This document shows, piece by piece, positions 12,481 through 22,538 of a stretch of 64,000 bases of DNA; the first letter of the stretch is position 1, and the number at the start of each line of letters is the position of its first letter. The stretch is from Cycas panzhihuaensis (Eukaryota > Cycadophyta): positions 110,801,741 to 110,865,740 of the forward strand of contig CM041465.1 of the NCBI GenBank assembly GCA_023213395.1, written 5' to 3'. The notes under the pieces were generated by a model, which was given only the letters and a program-made list of their open reading frames with translations, was not told where the DNA came from and ran no database searches. The translations under genes and the position numbers were made by a program.

Positions 12481-13680
12481 GTCAAGATGGAGGTTGAGAA
12501 ACTTTTGGATGCTAGACCCATTACTCCTATCGACTACCCTAAATGGGTGTCCAACATCATCCCCATTGCTAAAAAGAACAGGACCATCCGGATATGCATT
12601 AATTTCTGTGATATCAATAATGCATGTCCTAAAGATAACTTTCCACTTCCTTTCATCAATCAGATCATTGATCAAAGCACCGAGTTTGAAGTTATATCCT
12701 TAATTGATAGCTTCTCTGGCTATAACTAGATTTAAATCTCTCCTAAAGACCACCACAAGATGGCGTTCACCACCCCGTGGGGTACCTTTACCTACAAGGT
12801 AATACCTTTCAGCCTCAAAAATATAAGTGCTACTTACCAAGGGGCAATGCATTTTATCTTCCATGATCTCATTGATGATACGTTGGAGGTCTTTATGGAT
12901 GACACGATGGGTCTCTTGCATGTCAGAGCCCATCATCCTTTGGACTTGCGGGCCATCTTCATGCGGTGCTGCAAGTACTATGTAAGTTTAAACCCACTTA
13001 AATGTGTGTTTGCCGTCACTTCTGGCAAACTCCTTGGGTTCCTTATGTCAAAATAAGGAATCCAAATTGACCCTGGCAAAGTCAAGGTAATTCTTGACAT
13101 GCCGCCTCCTAGAACTCAGTGATAGATCAAGTTGTTTCTAGGTAGACTTAGTTTCCTTAAGTGTTTCCTGGCAAACTTCGTTGTGAATGCTAAATCCTTG
13201 ACCAACCTATTGAAGAAGGGAGCCCCATTTGTTTGGTCTGCTAAGGCCCAATAGGCCTTTGAAGGACTTAAGAAAGCCCTTACTTCCACTCCAATGTTGG
13301 CACCCCTTACTTCGATAGACCTTTCATTCTCTATACCTTGGCAACCGATGAGTCTTTCGATGCTATGCTGGCTCAGGAGTCAAGAGAGCCATTTACTTTA
13401 TCATTTGCACCCTTGTGGCTTCTAAACTCAACTATTCTTGGGCTGAGAAGGAATACCTCTCCTTGGTTCAGGCTACCAAGAAGTTCAAGAACTACTTGCT
13501 CAGTAACACTACTAAGGTAATCATCCAATCTGATCCCTTGCGATATCTACTCACTCGTTCTAACCTGACAGGTAGGGCTAGTCATTGGGCTATCCTTCTT
13601 CAGGAGTTTGATCTCTATATCATTAATAAGAAATTGAAGAAAGAGATGGCAGTGGTTGAGTAACTCGCAGATGCCTCTAT
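12481..13680 (+). pseudogene. Element F reverse transcriptase and gypsy RNase H
   Basis: The polymerase starts with MEVEKLLDARPI and contains PKWVSNIIPIAKK, RICINFCDINNACPKD, EVISLIDSFSGYN and the catalytic FMDD at 12892-12903. All of this is in the gag-pol frame through 13056. LGRLSFLKCFLANF and LLKKGAPFVWS mark the connection, then the gypsy RNase H (ATDESF near 13340, LNYSWAEKEYLSLV near 13420, a KVIIQSDPLRYLL segment near 13520) in a shifted frame. It converts the element RNA to cDNA in the particle. TAG and TAA stops at 12727-12735 and later make it inactive. E lacks this entire segment. Confidence 0.9.
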
Positions 13681-13784
13681 CCCTAACTCATTTGATGCCC
13701 CCATTGATGATTCTCTTCCTGGTAAGTCTATCTTGACCATTCAAGACACTCCCTCCCATCTACTCATTGATAACGAGTGGTATG

Positions 13785-15021
13785 ATGACATTGTGCGATA
13801 CCTCATATAGCAGCAGTACCACTTTGAAGCCAGTAATAAGGTTAGATCTCACATCCAAACCTCTGGTAGGCAATACTTCCTTATAGACGAAGTATTGTAC
13901 AAGAGGTCTTTTGATGGGATCCTCTTTCATTGTGTCACCACCAATGAAGCGGACCAGATACTCCGTGAATACCACCATGGAATTTGCGAGGGCCACTTTG
14001 GGGGCCAATCCATAGCTTAGAGGATCCTCTATATGGGTTACTATTAGCCATCCCTCTTCAAGGATGCCCATGCCTATGCTTTGAGATATCGATGATGCCA
14101 AGAGTGCACCAACATCTCCCACGTACCTTCCGAGACTCTTCGTCCTATCATATCTGCATGGCCTTTTGCTCAATGGGGTCTGGACCTTATCGGGACCATA
14201 TCACCACCCTCTTTGTCATAGCACAAGTTCATCTTAACTGCCACAGATTACTTTACTAAATGGGTAGAAGCCGTCCCTCTAATTACTACCCTAGCAAGAC
14301 GATAGCTACTTTCCACTACCAACACATCATTTACCACTTTGGGATTCATGATGTCTTAATCACAGACAACAGAACCCTCTTTTATGACAAGGAGATGGAT
14401 GAACTTTGTGAGAAACTCAAAATCTCTCATAAAACTTCCTCCCCTCATTACCCCCAGATGAATGGTCAGGTTGAGGTATTCAACAAGACTCTTGTTAACA
14501 TCTTAAAGAAAACTGTTGCTCAATCTCAAAGAGATTGGCACCTTCAACTCCCTTTTGCCCTATGGGCCTACCATACCTCTATCTGTGCCACTATGAGAAT
14601 GACCCCATTCTCCCTAGTTTACGAGACCGAGGCAATACTCCCACTGGAAGTGGAGATTCCCTTTCTATAAGTTTCCCTTTGAGGTCTTATCGATGATGAG
14701 TCTATCCATCAGGCTCATCCTTTAGACCTCGAGGCCTTGGATGAGAGACGTTTAGCCACCTACTAGGCTAACCTCACATCTAAATCCCACTCACAAAGGA
14801 CCTATGATAAACACCTTTGTTCTCATCCTTTGTACCCTAGGGACCATGTCCTCAGATTGGAGTATTTCCATGACTGCTTAACTAAATTCAGACCTAAATG
14901 GGTTGGTCCCTTTGTCATTCTTAAGAGCCTCGATAACTATGCCTATAGGATCGCCACCCTGGAGGGCCTTGAGTTTGAGAAAGCTATTAATGGGAAATTC
15001 CTCAAAAAATTCTACACATGA
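13785..15021 (+). pseudogene. Element F integrase
   Basis: The N-terminal zinc domain (EYHHGICEGHFGG near 13965, then CQEC near 14100) is followed by the catalytic core: FAQWGLDLIG near 14167, ATDYFTKWVEAVP near 14240, VLITDN near 14350 with an Asp, and GQVEVFNKTL near 14466 with the catalytic Glu. The core continues with WAYHTS and the C-terminal module RPKWVGPFVIL with YRIATLEGLEFE near 14890-15000. The frame returns to the gag-pol frame at 14260 and ends at the TGA after FYT (15019-15021). This C-terminus is the gypsy GPY/F type; no chromodomain is seen. Frameshifts between 13680 and 14260 break it. Confidence 0.9.
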
Positions 15022-15576
15022 CTTTGTTATCACCTTTTCTACACTCTGAAATGAGCCTAAACTACCATCTTAAGCTTGTTTCCATTCCTCCTAGCCATGG
15101 GTAGAATGACGGCTTTAGGTAACCTTCTTGTCTCTTTTTGGTTCCTCCAGTGCAACCCTTGTTCCCATCTCCTTAGGACCTTTTCTTCCTATTTAGGCAT
15201 CCCCCAATTAGGACAACATTTTGGAGTATCATCACTCCCATCCTTTTGGTATTTCCTTTGCATATCCCACTCTGCTCCCATATGGACATACGTGTTGTCT
15301 TGTTTCCTAGCCCCACATATACCTATCACCTCTACTCATGGTGATTGTGTGTGCTCCTATTAGGAACATGGTCTCGCATGAAAGGAAATGCGTATAACTT
15401 AAACAAATGTCATAACATAAAATTCCTACAATAATCAGCTCAAAGTACAATCATACGTATCCTCGTGCATCTGTGCACCCTCATACGCATACATAAACAT
15501 GTAAACAAAAACATACATATCATCCATCACATATTATGATACACATTATCATATACCGAATGGGGTATCAATTACC

Positions 15577-15577
<1 letters not shown>
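15022..15577 (+). other. Spacer after element F integrase, no ORF recognised
   Basis: The 3' untranslated stretch between the end of pol and the TA repeat. It corresponds to about 52000-52515 in E. I see no conserved protein or structure; it is where the sense gag-pol transcript and the antisense PMD transcript would converge. Confidence 0.5.

Positions 15578-15651
<74 letters not shown>
15578..15651. repeat. (TA)n microsatellite
   Basis: About 74 bp of uninterrupted TA dinucleotides in the 3' spacer of element F, between the convergent ends of pol and the antisense PMD ORF. E has only a short TATATATATA at the matching place near 51980, so the tract expanded in F after insertion or in its lineage. 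Confidence 0.95.
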
Positions 15652-15654
<3 letters not shown>

Positions 15655-15904
15655 CATCATATGTCATATCATACAAATGGTATGGTACATCATCCATGGG
15701 AAGTTGGCATCCTTGCAGGGAGGGTACAATCATGTGACTACATGTGGTGACTCACTGGAGGTCCGTGCTTTCCCCTATCTAAAACAAAAAATCCTATATA
15801 CTACTATTGCCCCACCCTTGGGGTGTCATCTCCTGGTCGATGTGATCCCTCTCCTAGGGACCACATCCCTCCAAGATTCCTTCTCAATCTCTTGGGGGCA
15901 CAAC

Positions 15905-16770
15905 TGCCCCGCCTACCTCATCATTGTTATCCCACCTCACCACTCTATATGGATCTGCTATGTAGTCTGTCATGGTGAGGAGGTCTAGTGATGTGGCCTC
16001 CACTGATCAATAGACATAAGCCTGGTCCTTGGTCCCTCTAAACCTAGTCTACCACCTGTGTACCATTAGGGCCCACTCTGAAACAGGGTGTGGTCCCTCT
16101 ATCGGTGCCATTGCTCCAAAGTGGTTGAAGAACCAGTACTGTAGTAATGTACTATATGATAGTCCACCTCTCCTTACTGCCTGAATGGCATCCAGTTGTG
16201 CAATGAGGTTCACCTCTATGAGGGTAGCTTAGTCCATCCTCTCTCCTACCTCACGCTGGTATACCGCATCCATCCATCCTCCTGGTATATCCCTATAGTT
16301 TTATTTCTGGGATATCCAGAATAGAATGCACAAAGTGATCAACTTTCTCACATGAGGAATCCTAGACATCACCATACTCTATAGAGGAATCCCTTGCCTC
16401 TTCCATCTGTCTGAGCCTATGAAAAATGTAGCAACCTCCCTGTGTGCTACCTTATTACTGGGCAGCACTCCTAATATCATCGGTCTTCCTATTGCTGGTA
16501 CCCCTAGTATCCTCCTAACATCTCCTGGTGTCACAGATATGTCTCCCACTTGGGGTAAGTGAAAGATATATCTCAGCCTGTCCTAGGGGGACACTATGTC
16601 TACCAATAGTCTCTAGTCTGATGTATACTGAGGTGTCCTTATGACCTTCAGCAGGCCACATCTCAGTAGTATCTGCCTGTCCTCCCTCAACATCATCTCC
16701 AAGAAACTAAGCATAGCCATACCTATGTTCTCGCAGTTCTCCACCATAATCATGACCTGCAAAATGCCAT
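15905..16770 (-). pseudogene. Antisense plant mobile domain (PMD) ORF of element F
   Basis: On the strand opposite to gag-pol, this encodes a PMD-like domain (the aminotransferase-like PMD found in MAIN/MAIL proteins and in some transposons). Visible in order: GMAMLSFLEM, PQYTSD, YIFHLPQVGD-SVTPGDVRRILGVPAIGRP, VAHREVATFF, GGWMDAV, GLSYSTLLQYWFFNHF and SLDLLTMTDYIADPY. It matches the plus-strand ORF of E (49940-50770) almost throughout. Several in-frame stops interrupt it. Relative to E, about 1 kb of linker and 3' exon is missing at about 15905. In host proteins the domain acts in the nucleus in silencing and genome stability; its role in the element is unknown. Confidence 0.75.
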
Positions 16771-16899
16771 GAAACGAGTCATAACTCTGACATATCCTCA
16801 CCCCTCATCCTCTGGACTATCTCTCAGCCCTAGCCGGTCAAGATTTGGGGACCCCTAGGCCCCCATCCTCTTTTTTCAACTAGTTTGGCTTCGCACCAT

Positions 16900-16929
16900 G
16901 CCAAACTCTGTGGTACCATGGAGTTTGGC
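16900..16929. other. 30-nt palindrome centred on GGTACC (element F)
   Basis: Arms GCCAAACTC and GAGTTTGGC are perfect, with a centre that can also pair with two G-T pairs. The same 30-nt site in E (49773-49802) has one compensating T-A to C-G change in the stem. It lies just upstream of the antisense PMD ORF. Confidence 0.7.
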
Positions 16930-16960
16930 CTAGGTCCCACGACGATTAGGGCCCTGCGGT

Positions 16961-16984
16961 AAAGATCACGACACCATGATCTTT
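16961..16984. other. Second palindrome, arms AAAGATCA/TGATCTTT (element F)
   Basis: Eight-base perfect arms with an 8-base loop. The matching site in E (49716-49741) keeps a stem with arms CAATGAT/ATCATTG, including compensating changes at two paired positions. Confidence 0.65.
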
Positions 16985-17199
16985 GCCACGGTGTGAATGT
17001 CACCCCCCCAAAAGTAGGGGTTTTTTGCCCAAAAAAAAAAAAAAAAATTCCTCATGGGCCACAACCAGGCCCACTGGGACCAGGGCTGCCTAATGCCCTG
17101 GTCTCGCCTCTCTCTCGGTCTAATTTGGACTCCTGGAGATCATTTTTTGCCCATATGGGGCTAAAAACTACATATAAAAATAATAAAAAGTATTAAATT

Positions 17200-17969
17200 T
17201 TAAACTACGAGATGGGTTGAGATTTCAGAGATCCACTCACTAGGTCTGGTTGAGTAATTACCATCTCATCTCTATGGTCCCAATGATTACCTCTTGATTT
17301 TGATCCAATGGTTAGATCTCTCCCAACATGTCCCTGAAGTTGGGTGGCACTCTATTGTGTAAGGGAAGGGCTATGGATTCATTCGAGAGCCCATGAAAAT
17401 GAATTATGTTTTCATTAATTTTCCTTATATAGGCGGGGGACTTGACAGGAACTGTCTCCATTTTCACTCTTGCGATAGCCCTTTGGATCGTTTCTCATCC
17501 TCGATTACCATTTTCTTCTGGCCCTATTTCTCGTTGTGCTCCCACATCCTTCATTTTGCTCATTCCTTTAGGTGCATTTATGATGCCTAGCTGATGCATT
17601 TTTGTAGGGCCCTTCTACATCGTTTTACATGTCACTCCCATGCATGCTTGAGTTTATACTCATTTGGCTCATTTCGCCATCTTGGACTTGCTTTTGGAAC
17701 CCATTCTTGCCCTTGGGGTCTCTAAAGGGAATGCTCCCTTCATTTGGAGCCATTCTTTACTTTCTTAAGCAACCTTTGGCATCCCAAGGTGCCCTTTTTC
17801 CCACTCGCTCTCAGCCAGTGGTTGGATAGCCTACTCCTATCCTTGGGTAGCCTCATTGTTAGGTCCTCCTACCCTTCATGGCCATTTATTGCTTGCCATA
17901 CGAGCCTTTTTTGCCTCGACTCTGACATTATTATATATTTTTTCATTGAGACATTTCTTTTCATCATCC
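17200..17969 (+). other. Region between divergent PMD and second RNase H ORFs, element F
   Basis: No intact gene. The 17-base block CCTTATATAGGCGGGGG at 17424-17440 is identical in E (minus strand, 49255-49271). Read on the antisense strand it contains TATATAAG, a good TATA box. The sense reading MKMN...FPYIGGG (17393-17590) occurs in both elements, but both also share a TGA (F about 17649) and TAG stops (F near 17830) at the same places. I therefore treat it as leader or promoter sequence rather than coding. Confidence 0.5.
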
Positions 17970-18530
17970 ATGACTCTCTTCATCTTTACTGATGGTGGAA
18001 GCCGCCGTAATCCTGGACCTTCTACTGTTACATGGATTCTTCACGGCCCTTCCAAATATGATTTTCTGTGTTCTAGAATCTTCCTTCCTGAGGCCACCAA
18101 TAACGAAGCTGAGTACATGGCTGTTATTGAAGCCCTTACTGATGCACTCTGTTTCCACCATAGATCTATTATTCTTCTTTACGACTCCTAAGTGGTGGTG
18201 TCCCATCTCACCCAGGTTTACCAGGTGTGATGCCCTCACTTAAGAGCCCTCATTTCAACTGTTAGATCCCTACTGGCTAATTTCTAGTCTATCGACATCT
18301 GACACATCCCTCGGGCCCTCAATGCTAAGGTGGACATCCTCGTTCACCTCATCCTTGAGCACTGCCTTCCTCTTCTTACTGGCAGCCTTTGAGACTTACC
18401 CAATCGCTCTGTCACCCAAGTCTCAGGCCATCACAAAGATCACCTTGCGACTCGTTCATACTTCCAAAAGCTATCTGCTAATGAGGTTAAACTGTGGTGA
18501 CTACCAGGTTTTCTCATTTACCTCTTATAC
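17970..18530 (+). pseudogene. Second (plant/archaeal-type) RNase H ORF of element F
   Basis: A separate ORF downstream of integrase encoding an RNase HI-like domain of the type called aRNH in Tat elements. The ATG at 17970 is chosen because E has an ATG at the same place, five codons before the FTDGGS motif, while upstream stops are shared. Visible: FTDGGSRRNPGPS (Asp), NNEAEYMAVIEAL (Glu), LLYDS then VVVSHLTQVYQV (Asp), and HIPRALNAKVD (Asp). All four acidic positions remain, but TAA, TGA and TAG stops interrupt from about 18189. A weakly conserved tail follows to about 18530. It would degrade RNA in RNA:DNA hybrids during reverse transcription; the gypsy RNase H is also present at 13310-13680. 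Confidence 0.85.
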
Positions 18531-18803
18531 CTGACATCATCATGCACTTCTCTTTGCACTTTTATGATGGGGGCAGCCCCCTCATCCTTCTTAGCTTCCA
18601 GTCGATTCTAGGGTGGCACATAGGCAGCCCCTATTTTGTCTCCACCTCTATCCTCATATCCACATATTCTACCACGATACTTACTAGCACCCTTGGATCC
18701 TATTATGATCATGATTTATATATATACATACACATGTGCTACTAAAATTTTTGTTGCCAGCATTTACCATCACACCATGCTTCCAAGCAGTGAGGCTCTG
18801 CTC

Positions 18804-18815
18804 CTAAGAGGGCAG
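18804..18815 (+). other. Polypurine tract of element F
   Basis: CTAAGAGGGCAG lies immediately before the TG of the 3' LTR. The E counterpart AAGGGGACAA sits at the same place. It primes plus-strand DNA synthesis. Confidence 0.7.
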
Positions 18816-21573
18816 TGTTTCCCAGCTACTAGGAATAGATACAGACAAGTTGACTCAAGCAAGCATAGGTATACTTCTTCCTTTTCACTTTTACTATTTC
18901 TTCAGAAAGGTTGACAGAAGTATTGCCTCATTACATGACTGACTACTTTATTTGTATGATCATCGTGCATCTATTTGGCTTGATCATGTTGCTTGTTGTA
19001 TTGTGAGCCTATGACAACCCATCGAGACCTACCTTTCTGCAAGGTAGGCATCCCCATGGCACTTTATGACCCTCTGCGTTACCTCCACATTGCCTCAAGC
19101 CTCATTTGATTTGTATGACCCATTCATGCCCTGATTTTGAGCTCTTACCATGACGTTTCTGGGACCTTTAGCCCCATGATACTCCTCTTGGCCTTATTCA
19201 CATGCCTTCTAGACTATCCTAGCCACCTATATAGGAGGGTTGGCCCCTCCCTAGCCTACCACATCAGCTTTTTGGGTTCTTAGAACCCAGATTATTGTCA
19301 TTTTGGCTCTCTAGTCCTACACTGTTGTAAACTTAGCGGTACCATGAAGTTTACTGCGGTACCGCGAAGTTTACCACGATGCGACTGTTGCAAGTTATTT
19401 TTTAAAAACTTCCCTGGAAATTATTGCTTTTTCCACGGAATTGCCACATGGCCTCATGCCCAGATCAGCCTTATTTGTGCCCTATTCGCTTATTTAGGGT
19501 TGGGATGGGTATAAATCCTAAAGCGATCATCATTTTACGTCTCTGAGATCATTTTTTGCTCTCCAACTGAACTTTCTCCTACTATAATTTTTCTACTCTT
19601 TCTTCCTTCCACAGGTGCATCTGCAGGCTTGTGTTTCCTACAGCTCCAGTCCAGGATTTGCCTGCAACGACTCATCTTCATGGTGGGAATCTCCTCTCTA
19701 GGCACTCATAAGCAAGTTTGGCATGGTTCTCTTCCATATATGCCCCAACAAGCATCTCCTACGGCTATCCTTAGGGAAACCTCCTGCAAAACTTTGCAGA
19801 AACTCTTCTTCTTCTCTGGTTGTAGGGATAAACCTACCCTAGACCTAGTCCAACAGGTACCTTAGATCCTTTTTTTCAGAGTTTCTTATGTACTATTCCC
19901 ATGTTAGACTCCTTTTCAAGTGTGCTTGCTTGATTTCTTTCTGTTTGGCTGTAGTAAACATTTTTTCTATTGAGTTTAGCCTTGTATCTCTAGGTTTTCA
20001 CCATTTCTCCACTAGTTTTCCTTAAGAAAGCAACAAGATAAGATCCATAAAGGCTGGGTGAAGGGAGTAAGGTGAGATCTATCCCACTTAGGCCTACTCC
20101 CCAAGGGCAACCCCCTTCCCACCTTTCTTCTCCTACTCCCATGCTTCTCTTAGGTTAATTAGGAGAAGGTGAAGCTTAGGCCTACGCTGGATTATCAGCA
20201 TGTGTAGACCTTGCTGCACTGATTCCAGGTATGCACGCCTCTCTTTTGGACCCCCATAGTGTCCCCAACATTGCTTGGCATCCCTTAAAGATCTCAAGAA
20301 GGGTTTGTGTGATGGATCGCTGCCCATAGCGATTCCATTGCCTTGATACCTCCCCAACATCTCATTATACATCTCCTCTTGTTTGTTAGCTATCATAAGT
20401 TACCATTTGACCCTATCTTGTTGTACCAAAGGGTTGTGTAGAGAACCTTAGTAGAGGGTTCAACCATCTTGAGGCTTCCCTTCTCTCTTTATTGCTTGGT
20501 ATGTGTGGTTGCTTAAGGAGAGTTGAAGTTACTTGCAACAGTTATTTCTCTAACTTAAACATAATGTTTTGATGTATATGTTACATATATTTGCATATCT
20601 ATATATAGCCCTTCTTCGAAGGGATAAACTTTTGTGTGTGCAGGTTGAAGTGGTGTTTTGCAAAGGTAAAAGATGTCTGGATCTAGGTAAGCTTTACCCT
20701 CTTTTGTCTTTGCTTCATTTGCTTCTTTTTTTATCCCGCTTGCTTTTCATAAGGGGAAGGTAAGGAAGCCCCCATCCTCTGCATTGATCTTGATTACACA
20801 TCTACCAGCTAGCAAGAGGGCATGCATTGCACATAAGTGAGGTCTTCCATCAACCGCTACACCTCCTGGGTATGCACATCTCTCTCTTATTTACCCCTCC
20901 ATTTTCCTTTCTCGCATTTATTTCTATATTTTAGTTAAATAGATCACATGGAAGTGAAAATTTAATGATATTGGTCACTTATATTTATATGCCGTATGTT
21001 TGTCTCATGTAGGAAAAGGACATAGTAGGAACCCCATTCCTCTTCCTCTTCTTATCCATCCAAACATACTCTTAGATGCATTTCGTTTAGGTTTGTTTGC
21101 TTGCATGCATAATACTTGTTCTTCTTTTCTCTTTTGCCTTTGAGTTGCTAAAAGGAGAACATAGTTTTAGCCCCTTTTCCACTCTCTCTCTTGGTTCTAT
21201 TTGCCTAGGCCAAATAGCCAAGGGAGACCTGTTTACATCGTAGGCCCCCACCTACCTCTTCTACATTCGTTTTCCTTCATCATAGGGAAACTCCTTGAGG
21301 ATTCCTCTTCTTCTCTTCCAGCCATCCAAGGGTGGGAGGACCTTCCTCTTGAGACCATTTAAGCCACCCCCTATATGGACTCTCTCTTCTAGATTGAGGG
21401 CTACTTTAAGGTTGTTGGGTGCCATTCACAGGTCCTAAACTCGTGCTATGGTGCACGGGATGCCCTGCATGGTGCTCTCTTTGCTTGTAGGTTCTCGCCT
21501 ACACCTTCAACATCAACCATTGACTACTATCATTCCTATACATCATAGTGATTATCCCATAGATGTGCATCTA
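18816..21573 (+). repeat. 3' LTR of element F
   Basis: Direct repeat of 5443-8169, ending GCATCTA before the target duplication GTACC. The TATAAAT box is at 19510-19516. A 28-nt palindrome with arms GTAAACTT/AAGTTTAC around GGTACC is at 19327-19354, followed by a second GGTACC copy at 19358-19363. This LTR is about 11 percent different from the 5' LTR in the first 215 bases by direct count. Confidence 0.9.
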
Positions 21574-22361
21574 GTACCTTGGGGAACATAGAGAGATGAA
21601 CCCCCCACTTGAGGATGTGGTTTCATAGTTGTGGGTCCCATGTTACCCAAAAAGTGAGGATGTGAAGTGCCTCTTAGGTGGATGAGAGGAACACTTGCCA
21701 TGGTTGGTTGTAGTGTTATTGCATGAATAGGAGTGGATATACTTGCTCTGACTTGAGAAGTTGGCATACCTTGAGTTGCACTTTGGGTAGGAGACATATG
21801 GAGAGAAATGGGCATGATGGGGGCAAGCCCCATTAAGGATGTGGGGAGAGAATATGAATGTATAATAGATGCAAATGTAGATAAAGATATTGGACCATAC
21901 CTTGAATGAGGTCTCTCAACCACTTTAGGAGTAGTTGGGTACGTGTGGCTTCTAGGTATTGTTTAAGTGCCTTGACTACTTCTGTGGGAGGGGACCTTCC
22001 TTAGTCGCATGAGGCAGAAGACTCTTTATGTGAAGTGGACCCTGTGGGATGGTCCTTATGCATAATTTCAATAGATTGGAAAGGTCATATAGAGGAAGGT
22101 CCCTTTATGTCGTGAATAGGATACAAATAGAATTCTAGATGCTCATGATCATCTAGATAAAAGATAGGATCCTTACTCTTGTGAGCATGATCCTAGAGGG
22201 CATATGAAGTTGGGACTTGAGCTTCGTAAGCATAGGTATGATAAGCCCATTCTAAAGAATATCCCTCCATGGTGGGTGGAGAATTTGATGGAGGGATGGG
22301 GGAGTATAAAGATCACTCTAAAATTAGAGATAAGCCATATAAGTGACAAGAAAATCAACAT
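21574..22361 (-). pseudogene. Element A gag, N-terminal part (degenerate)
   Basis: Minus-strand continuation of the gag interrupted at 5442. The start is placed at about 22361, where sequence like the HFSR-x-LRGLPPLLE opening of E (56825) can be aligned with an indel. MEGYSLEWAYHTYAYEA near 22250 matches EGYPLDWAYHAFALGA of F. The Ser/Pro-rich middle (to about 21650) and WGPTTMKPHPQVGG-like sequence follow. Bases 21574-21578 (GTACC) are the right copy of the F target duplication. Confidence 0.75.
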
Positions 22362-22519
22362 ATTCACATGTTCTTAGCAAAGATAAGAAAAGAAAAATCA
22401 TTAATTAATGGAAGAGAGAATTGGGGTTTGCCCAATGAAACAAAAAAATAAAGTAAATGGAAGAGAGGGCTTATGCCCAGAAAAGGAAGAAAGAGAGCTT
22501 GACTTCCTTTACTAGTGCA

Positions 22520-22538
22520 TCCCTAATATGGTTTCCAA
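22520..22538 (-). other. Primer binding region of element A
   Basis: TTGGAAACCATAT on the minus strand directly inside the LTR, matching the E primer region TGGAGACCATACT and that of F. The tRNA is not identified. Confidence 0.5.

Larger units (their letters stand above)
5443..21573 (+). mobile_element. Ty3/gypsy (Tat-type) element F, full length, 16.1 kb
   Basis: A complete but decayed LTR retrotransposon: 5' LTR 5443-8169, primer site, gag-pol 8334-15021, antisense PMD ORF, sense second RNase H ORF, purine tract and 3' LTR 18816-21573, inside a 5-bp target duplication. The size, the long LTRs (2.7 kb), the CxxH-x4-H-x4-C gag zinc motif of the related copy and the plant-type second RNase H point to the Tat branch; clade placement is inference. 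The two LTRs differ at 24 of about the first 215 positions (21 transitions), so it is older than E. It interrupts gag of element A in opposite orientation. Confidence 0.9.

Noticed and set aside
17033-17047. Poly-A run considered as a retroposed transcript tail
   Set aside because: It lies inside element F with matching flanks in E, where a poly-T run is at 49656-49664; simple homopolymer slippage.
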